DNA from: Planctomycetota bacterium | GTDB taxonomy: Bacteria; Planctomycetota; Phycisphaerae; FEN-1346 | Direction of reading: 5' to 3' | DNA length: 9,809 nucleotides | NCBI GenBank assembly: GCA_026387055.1 | Contig: JAPLML010000092.1 | Coordinates: 1-9,809 of the forward strand | Part shown: positions 6,011 through 9,809 of the stretch, one piece after another | Layout of the letters: each line of letters opens with the position of its first letter | Numbering within the stretch: position 1 is the first letter of the stretch | The notes under the pieces: generated by a model | What the model saw: only the letters and a program-made list of their open reading frames with translations | What the model was told of the DNA's origin: nothing | The model's database searches: none | Position numbers and translations under genes: made by a program

Positions 6011-7555
6011 ATGCCCGCCGATCCATCCCCAGGCGTCCCATCGCCGCCGGCGCCGGCCGTGCGGCTCCGGATGACGGGCATCCATAAGTCCTTCGGCTCC
6101 ACGAAGGCCCTGGTGGGCGTGGACCTGGAGGTCCGCCCCGGCGAGGTCCACGCCCTCGTGGGCGAGAACGGCGCGGGTAAGAGCACCCTCATGAAGGTCC
6201 TCTCGGGGGCGCTTCAGCCCGACGCCGGTCGGATGGTCCTCGACGGCGCCGCCTACGCCCCGCGCGGCCCGCTGGAGGCCCGCGCCGCCGGCGTGGCGAT
6301 GATCTACCAGGAGCTCAGCCTCGCGCCGGACCTCTCGGTCGAGGAGAACGTCCTCCTGGGCGTCGAGCCGTCGGCCTTCGGCTTCGTGCGCCGCCGCGAG
6401 ATGCGCCGGGTGGTCCAGGAATCGCTGGGGCTGCTGCACCATCCCGACATCCACCCGGCGGGGCGGGTGCGCGACCTCAGCATCGGTGCGCAGCAACTGG
6501 TGGAGGTGGCGCGGGCGCTGGCAGCCCGGGCGCGGGTCGTCGTCATGGACGAGCCCACCTCCAGCCTCTCCCAGGCTGACACCGAGGTCCTGTTCGAGGT
6601 CATCCGCCGGCTGCGGGACTCCGGCGTCAGCGTCATCTACATCAGTCATTTTCTTGAGGAGGTCCGGGCGGTGGCCGACCGGTTCTCGGTCCTGCGGGAT
6701 GGGCAGTCGGTCGGCAGCGGCGCCGTGGCCTCGACCCCGACGAGCGAGATCATCCGCCTGATGGTCGGGCGGGAGCTCGCCGACGTGTACCGCCGCACGC
6801 CGCACGAGATCGGCGGGCCGGTCCTCGACCTGGCGGCCCTCAGCGGCCGCAAGCTGCCGCACGGGGCCGACCTGGAGCTGCGGCGGGGCGAGATCCTCGG
6901 CATCTCGGGCCTGATCGGCTCGGGGCGGACGGAGCTCGTGCGGGCGGTCTTCGGCCTCGACCCGGTCGTCTCCGGCCGGGTCCGCGTGGCGGGCGTCTCG
7001 ACGACCGGCTGGGGTCCGCCGCGGATGCTCGATCGGGGGGTGGGCCTCCTGTCGGAGGACCGCAAGACCGAGGGCCTCGCGCCGAATCTCACCGTGGCCG
7101 ACAACCTGACCTTAAGCCGCCTCAAGCCGTACGTGCGGTGGGGCCTCCTGAGCCGGCGCGGGATGCGCGACGCGACGGGCGAGTGGATCCGCCGCCTCGG
7201 CATCCGCACGCAGGGGCCCGACCAGCCCATCACCGGCCTCTCGGGCGGGAACCAGCAGAAGGTGGCCCTCGCGCGGCTGCTGCACCAGCAGGCGGAGGTG
7301 CTCCTGCTGGACGAGCCGACGCGCGGCATCGACGTGGGCTCAAAGGCCGACATCTACGCCCTCATCGGCGAACTGGCCGCCCAGGACAAGGCGATCCTGT
7401 GGATCTCGAGCTATCTACCTGAGCTCCTCGGCGTGTGCGATTCGCTGGCGGTGATGCACCGCGGTCTCTTGAGCGAGAAGCGCCCCGTGAGCGGGTGGAC
7501 GCCGGAGGCCATCATGCGCGTGGCGACGGGCGGCGATGAAGGAATGGCGGATTGA
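6011..7555 (+). CDS. rbsA: Sugar ABC transporter ATP-binding protein, two ATPase domains
   Basis: The protein has 514 residues from ATG 6011, chosen because GGAG at 5999-6002 lies 8 nt upstream and the family N-terminus (RLRMTGIHKSFGSTKAL) begins shortly after. It is a tandem ATPase of the RbsA/CUT2 type. The first domain has Walker A GENGAGKST (51-59), signature LSIGAQQ (from 156) and Walker B VVMDEP (D180-E181). The second has the usual degenerate P-loop GLIGSGRTEL (from 300, Arg replacing Lys), signature LSGGNQQ (from 410) and Walker B LLLDEPTRGIDVG (D434-E435). It hydrolyses ATP on the cytoplasmic face to drive sugar import through RbsC. The length matches E. coli RbsA (about 500). The frame looks intact, unlike rbsB. 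Upstream in-frame codons come from repeat DNA and were not used. Confidence 0.95.
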   Translation: MPADPSPGVPSPPAPAVRLRMTGIHKSFGSTKALVGVDLEVRPGEVHALVGENGAGKSTLMKVLSGALQPDAGRMVLDGAAYAPRGPLEARAAGVAMIYQELSLAPDLSVEENVLLGVEPSAFGFVRRREMRRVVQESLGLLHHPDIHPAGRVRDLSIGAQQLVEVARALAARARVVVMDEPTSSLSQADTEVLFEVIRRLRDSGVSVIYISHFLEEVRAVADRFSVLRDGQSVGSGAVASTPTSEIIRLMVGRELADVYRRTPHEIGGPVLDLAALSGRKLPHGADLELRRGEILGISGLIGSGRTELVRAVFGLDPVVSGRVRVAGVSTTGWGPPRMLDRGVGLLSEDRKTEGLAPNLTVADNLTLSRLKPYVRWGLLSRRGMRDATGEWIRRLGIRTQGPDQPITGLSGGNQQKVALARLLHQQAEVLLLDEPTRGIDVGSKADIYALIGELAAQDKAILWISSYLPELLGVCDSLAVMHRGLLSEKRPVSGWTPEAIMRVATGGDEGMAD

Positions 7556-7565
7556 CCGGCGGTCA

Positions 7566-7716
7566 GGAGACCCGTATGTGTTTGGCGTGACGCCAGATTG
7601 CCGGGTGGCACGGCCACGCGCCGTTGCGTGCCCGTGCAAGTTCACGCACGGGAGCAAGCACGGCCACGCCCCGGCGCGTGACCGTGCCACCCGCGCTAAA
7701 CAGGTACGGAGACCCG
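7566..7716. mobile_element. 134-bp triple-hairpin MITE-like insertion with 8-9 bp target-site duplication
   Basis: GGAGACCCG occurs at 7566-7574 and again at 7708-7716, flanking 133 bp (134 bp if the ambiguous G is counted in the element). The ends are imperfect inverted repeats: GTATGTGTTTGGCG inward from 7574, and GTACCTGTTTAGCG inward from 7707 on the other strand (11/14 identical). Inside lie two arm hairpins built on GCACGG-N-CACGC/GCGTG-N-CCGTGC, and a central hairpin CCCGTGC/GCACGGG. No transposase is encoded, so mobility would need an enzyme elsewhere. Removing the element and one duplication restores the hairpin text found at 5948-5972 apart from one G. It lies in the rbsA-rbsC gap, so it is probably transcribed as part of the operon. 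Confidence 0.82.
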
Positions 7717-7775
7717 CCGCGCAACCGCTGGAGCCGGACGATCGCCGCCAACAGGCGTACAAGGAGAGCCAGGCT

Positions 7776-8996
7776 TTGAGGCAAGCGGGTCCCACAGCGT
7801 GGGTCGCGGCGCCGGCGCCCGCCGTCGGGCGACGGTTGTTCAACCTCCTCGGTCCCCTGGCCGGCCTGGTGCTCATCATTTTCGTCGGCGGCTTGGCGGA
7901 GTACTTCAAGGAGGGCTCGGTCAACTACTGGTCGCCGCAGAACCAGTGCCTCATTCTGACTCAGACGGTCATGGTGGCGATCGGCGCCATCGGCATGACG
8001 ATGATCATCATCTCGGGGGGCATTGACCTGTCGGTAGGCAGCGTCGTGGCCCTGTCGGCGGTGGCGGCGGCGTGGGTCGTCCGGGCGTTGGCCGTGGCCC
8101 TCTCACCCCAGGCCCAGCAGATGCTGGCCGGCGGCGCCCCCTTCGCCGAGGTCCTCCGCACGGCGGACCTCGCCCTGATGGGCGATGCCGCCTTCTGGGT
8201 GCCCCTGGTCGCTCTGGCGGTGGGCATTGCCGTCGGCATGGCCGCCGGCGCGGTCAACGGCGGGCTGATTACCGGCCTGAAGCTGGCGCCCTTCATCATC
8301 ACGCTCGGCATGATGACCTTTGCGCGCGGTTCGGCGAAGTGGGTCGCGAACATGCAGCGCATCGACACGCCGTCGAACGGGATCATGGAGTTCACCAAGG
8401 CCAAGCTGACGCTCTTCAGCGTCAGCGCCGAACCTGTGGCGGGCGGGCAGGGATCCGCCGCGCTGTTCGATTTCTCGTGGTTCAGTTTCCACGTGCCGTG
8501 GTGGCCGGAGCGTTGGGTCGGCCCGGTGGCGACCTCGTGGGCCGTGCTTCTGACGATCGTGCTGGCGGTCGCCGCCATCCTCCTGCTGACGCGGATGCGG
8601 TTCGGGCGCCACATCTTCGCCATCGGCTCGAACGAGGCGACCGCGCGGCTGTGCGGCGTCCGGGTCGAACGCACCAAGATCGTCATCTACATGCTGGCGG
8701 GCGCGCTGTTCGGGCTGGCGGGCGTGACCGACTACGGGCGCCTGAGCGTCGGCGACCCCACGACCGCCATCGGCAAGGAACTCGATATCATTGCGGCGGT
8801 GGTCATCGGAGGCGGGTCGCTCAGCGGCGGTTCCGGCAGCATCTTCGGCGCGCTGATCGGCGCCCTCCTGATGGCCCACCTGCGGAACCTCTGCGTCCAC
8901 CTGGGCCTGCCGAACTTCGTGCAGGAGATGGTCGTCGGCGTCGTGATCGTCGTGGCCGTGGCCGTCGACCGCCTGCGGCAGAAGAAGAAAGAGTAG
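7776..8996 (+). CDS. rbsC: Sugar ABC transporter permease (ribose type)
   Basis: I place the start at TTG 7776, because AAGGAGAG at 7761-7768 lies 7 nt upstream and all in-frame codons before it run through the MITE-like element. This gives 406 residues. The protein is a BPD_transp_2 (CUT2) permease: a first span LLGPLAGLVLIIFVGGL, the conserved loop SGGIDLSVGS (about 81-90), further spans, a family block from G284 (GSNEATARLCGVRV), and the closing IIAAVVIGGGSLSGGSGS and GLPNFVQEMVVGVVIVVAV. It forms the inner-membrane channel with RbsA and RbsB. It exceeds E. coli RbsC (321 residues) through two long loops (about residues 107-143 and 190-250), the second rich in Trp/Phe and likely outside the membrane. 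The gene is apparently intact. Confidence 0.93.
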   Translation: MRQAGPTAWVAAPAPAVGRRLFNLLGPLAGLVLIIFVGGLAEYFKEGSVNYWSPQNQCLILTQTVMVAIGAIGMTMIIISGGIDLSVGSVVALSAVAAAWVVRALAVALSPQAQQMLAGGAPFAEVLRTADLALMGDAAFWVPLVALAVGIAVGMAAGAVNGGLITGLKLAPFIITLGMMTFARGSAKWVANMQRIDTPSNGIMEFTKAKLTLFSVSAEPVAGGQGSAALFDFSWFSFHVPWWPERWVGPVATSWAVLLTIVLAVAAILLLTRMRFGRHIFAIGSNEATARLCGVRVERTKIVIYMLAGALFGLAGVTDYGRLSVGDPTTAIGKELDIIAAVVIGGGSLSGGSGSIFGALIGALLMAHLRNLCVHLGLPNFVQEMVVGVVIVVAVAVDRLRQKKKE

Positions 8997-9020
8997 GGGC
9001 GGGCGGCGGAGTTTGCGTTT

Positions 9021-9039
9021 CGGCGAGGCGCCGTTGTTT
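9021..9039 (+). terminator. Candidate intrinsic terminator of the rbs operon
   Basis: CGGCG (9021-9025) and CGCCG (9029-9033) form a 5-bp all-GC stem with a 3-nt loop, followed by TTGTTT. It begins 25 nt after the rbsC stop. The stem is short, so support is moderate. Confidence 0.4.
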
Positions 9040-9042
9040 AGC

Positions 9043-9061
9043 CGCGGCCGGTACGGCCGCG
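9043..9061. terminator. Second hairpin between the convergent genes
   Basis: CGCGGCCG (9043-9050) and CGGCCGCG (9054-9061) form a perfect 8-bp stem around the loop GTA. It lies between rbsC and the minus-strand hydrolase gene, where a bidirectional transcription stop is expected. It lacks a strong T-tract on either strand and could instead be another palindromic repeat. Confidence 0.4.
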
Positions 9062-9091
9062 AGATTTCGTCGGGTGCGCCATCCTCGTCGC

Positions 9092-9149
9092 GTACGTGTT
9101 TAGCGTGGGTGGCACGGTCACGCGCTGTTGCGTGACCGTGCTTGCTCCC
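9092..9149 (+). repeat. Half copy of the MITE-like element, with a perfect 12-bp hairpin
   Basis: From GTACGTGTTTAGCG (9092-9105) to CTTGCTCCC (ending 9149) this matches the reverse complement of the right half of the element at 7566-7716 with only a few substitutions. Its hairpin GCACGGTCACGC (9113-9124) with GCGTGACCGTGC (9130-9141) around GCTGTT is fully paired, so it is better preserved than either arm of the longer copy. Weak similarity continues to about 9168, right up to the stop codon of the minus-strand gene. The second half and its terminal repeat are absent. Confidence 0.75.
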
Positions 9150-9169
9150 CCACGTGACCACACACGGCC

Positions 9170-9809
9170 CTACTCTCGTAAGAGGCTCCGCCCGTCGATG
9201 TCGGTGGGAACGGGGCGGCCCAGCAGTTCGAGGATCGTCGGCAGGGCGTCCACCGCGCGGACGGCTTTCGTGCGGCGCTCGTGCGGAACGCCCGGCCCCG
9301 CCAGGAGCAGGACCGTGAGCATCTCTTCCGGCCGCACGCCGCCGTGGCCCGCCTTGTTGTGGTTCCTGAAGTCCCAGCCGGGGGCGGCAAAGACGAGGAT
9401 GTCGCCGGCCCGCTCGGCGTCGAAGTAGACCACGATCTGGGGGATGAGGTCGGGGTACGGCGATCCGGCCGTGGCGGCGAGCCACTCGCGGTCGTCGTGG
9501 GCCGATCCGTCGAGCATCTCGGCCGGGACCGTGGCGGCGTAGCCGAGGGGGTCGTCGCCCTCGACCGTGGCCAGGCGGAACCGCCGGCCTCCGGCCCCCG
9601 TTCGCGTGGCTTCCGCGACGCCGTTCTTCGTGACCAGCCGCACCGTGTCCGGCCCGGTCTTGTACGCGAGGAGGTCCACGGCCTCGGCGTCGCGCAGCCG
9701 CGCGAGGAGGTCCACGCGCCGGCCGTCGCGGGCGGGATAGGCGCGGAGGTCCCCGGCCGACGGCCGCGCGAGCCAGTTCGGCGCGAAGGCGGCCCCCGCC
9801 TCCTTTGCC
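9170..9809 (-). CDS. Alkaline phosphatase superfamily hydrolase, C-terminal part, cut by window edge
   Basis: The minus frame is open from the window edge (9809) to TAG at 9172-9170, giving about 212 codons of the C-terminus. The N-terminal catalytic Ser/Thr and first metal ligands lie outside the window. Visible marks of the nucleotide pyrophosphatase/phosphoglycerate-mutase-like fold are DILVFAAPGWDF, then the metal-binding segment NKAGHGGVRPEEM, then VRAVDALPTILELLGRPVPTDIDGRSLL, the usual closing motif of these enzymes. It probably hydrolyses a phosphate mono- or diester; the substrate cannot be inferred. The GTG at 9715 is not taken as the start, because the same frame continues sensibly upstream (AKEAGAAFAPNWLARPSAG...). 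It converges on rbsC, and the half repeat at 9092-9149 abuts its 3' end. Confidence 0.85.
   Translation of the reverse strand, partial: AKEAGAAFAPNWLARPSAGDLRAYPARDGRRVDLLARLRDAEAVDLLAYKTGPDTVRLVTKNGVAEATRTGAGGRRFRLATVEGDDPLGYAATVPAEMLDGSAHDDREWLAATAGSPYPDLIPQIVVYFDAERAGDILVFAAPGWDFRNHNKAGHGGVRPEEMLTVLLLAGPGVPHERRTKAVRAVDALPTILELLGRPVPTDIDGRSLLRE

Noticed and set aside
7566..7716. CRISPR array based on the repeated GTGGCACGG and GCACGG motifs
   Set aside because: The repeats are inverted and nested within one element, not regularly spaced direct repeats with unique spacers, and there are no cas genes.

Overview
This is a GC-rich, gene-dense bacterial window with short intergenic gaps and strong G/C bias at third codon positions. 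The gene content and the abundance of short palindromic elements such as GTRYGTGTTTAGCG-ended repeats suggest a Planctomycetota-like (PVC-group) chromosome. That placement is an inference from protein flavour and repeat style; no phylogenetic marker was tested.

Layout. Positions 1-144 (minus) hold the N-terminus of coaD, divergent from a frameshifted lipoprotein gene (326-929, plus); both have recognisable sigma70-type promoters in the 181-bp gap. A tRNA-Glu(CTC) gene (968-1040) follows, and 21 bp later a sodium:solute symporter (SSS) gene (1062-2581) with a one-base frameshift near its 5' end. The 168-bp gap after it carries a hairpin, a perfect 16-bp tandem repeat and a weak promoter. Next is a B12-binding radical SAM protein (2750-4786) fused in frame to a lipobox and a TonB/AgmX-like C-terminal domain.

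From 4902 to 8996 lies a ribose-type (CUT2) sugar ABC transporter operon: periplasmic lipoprotein rbsB (internally deleted and frameshifted), double ATPase rbsA and permease rbsC. RbsB would bind a monosaccharide outside the membrane, RbsC form the channel and RbsA hydrolyse ATP, but as written RbsB lacks a large part of its second lobe. At the end, convergent on minus, is the C-terminal part of an alkaline-phosphatase-superfamily hydrolase (9170-9809).

The most distinctive structure is in the transporter operon gaps. A 113-bp triple-hairpin inverted repeat lies between rbsB and rbsA. A 13-bp-stem hairpin lies just before rbsA. A 134-bp triple-hairpin MITE-like element lies between rbsA and rbsC, flanked by an 8-9 bp target duplication, with the empty site readable from the hairpin before rbsA. 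A half copy of that element lies between rbsC and the phosphatase gene. Three coding lesions in under 10 kb (two single-base shifts, one deletion of about 45 codons) suggest either consensus errors or real gene decay.
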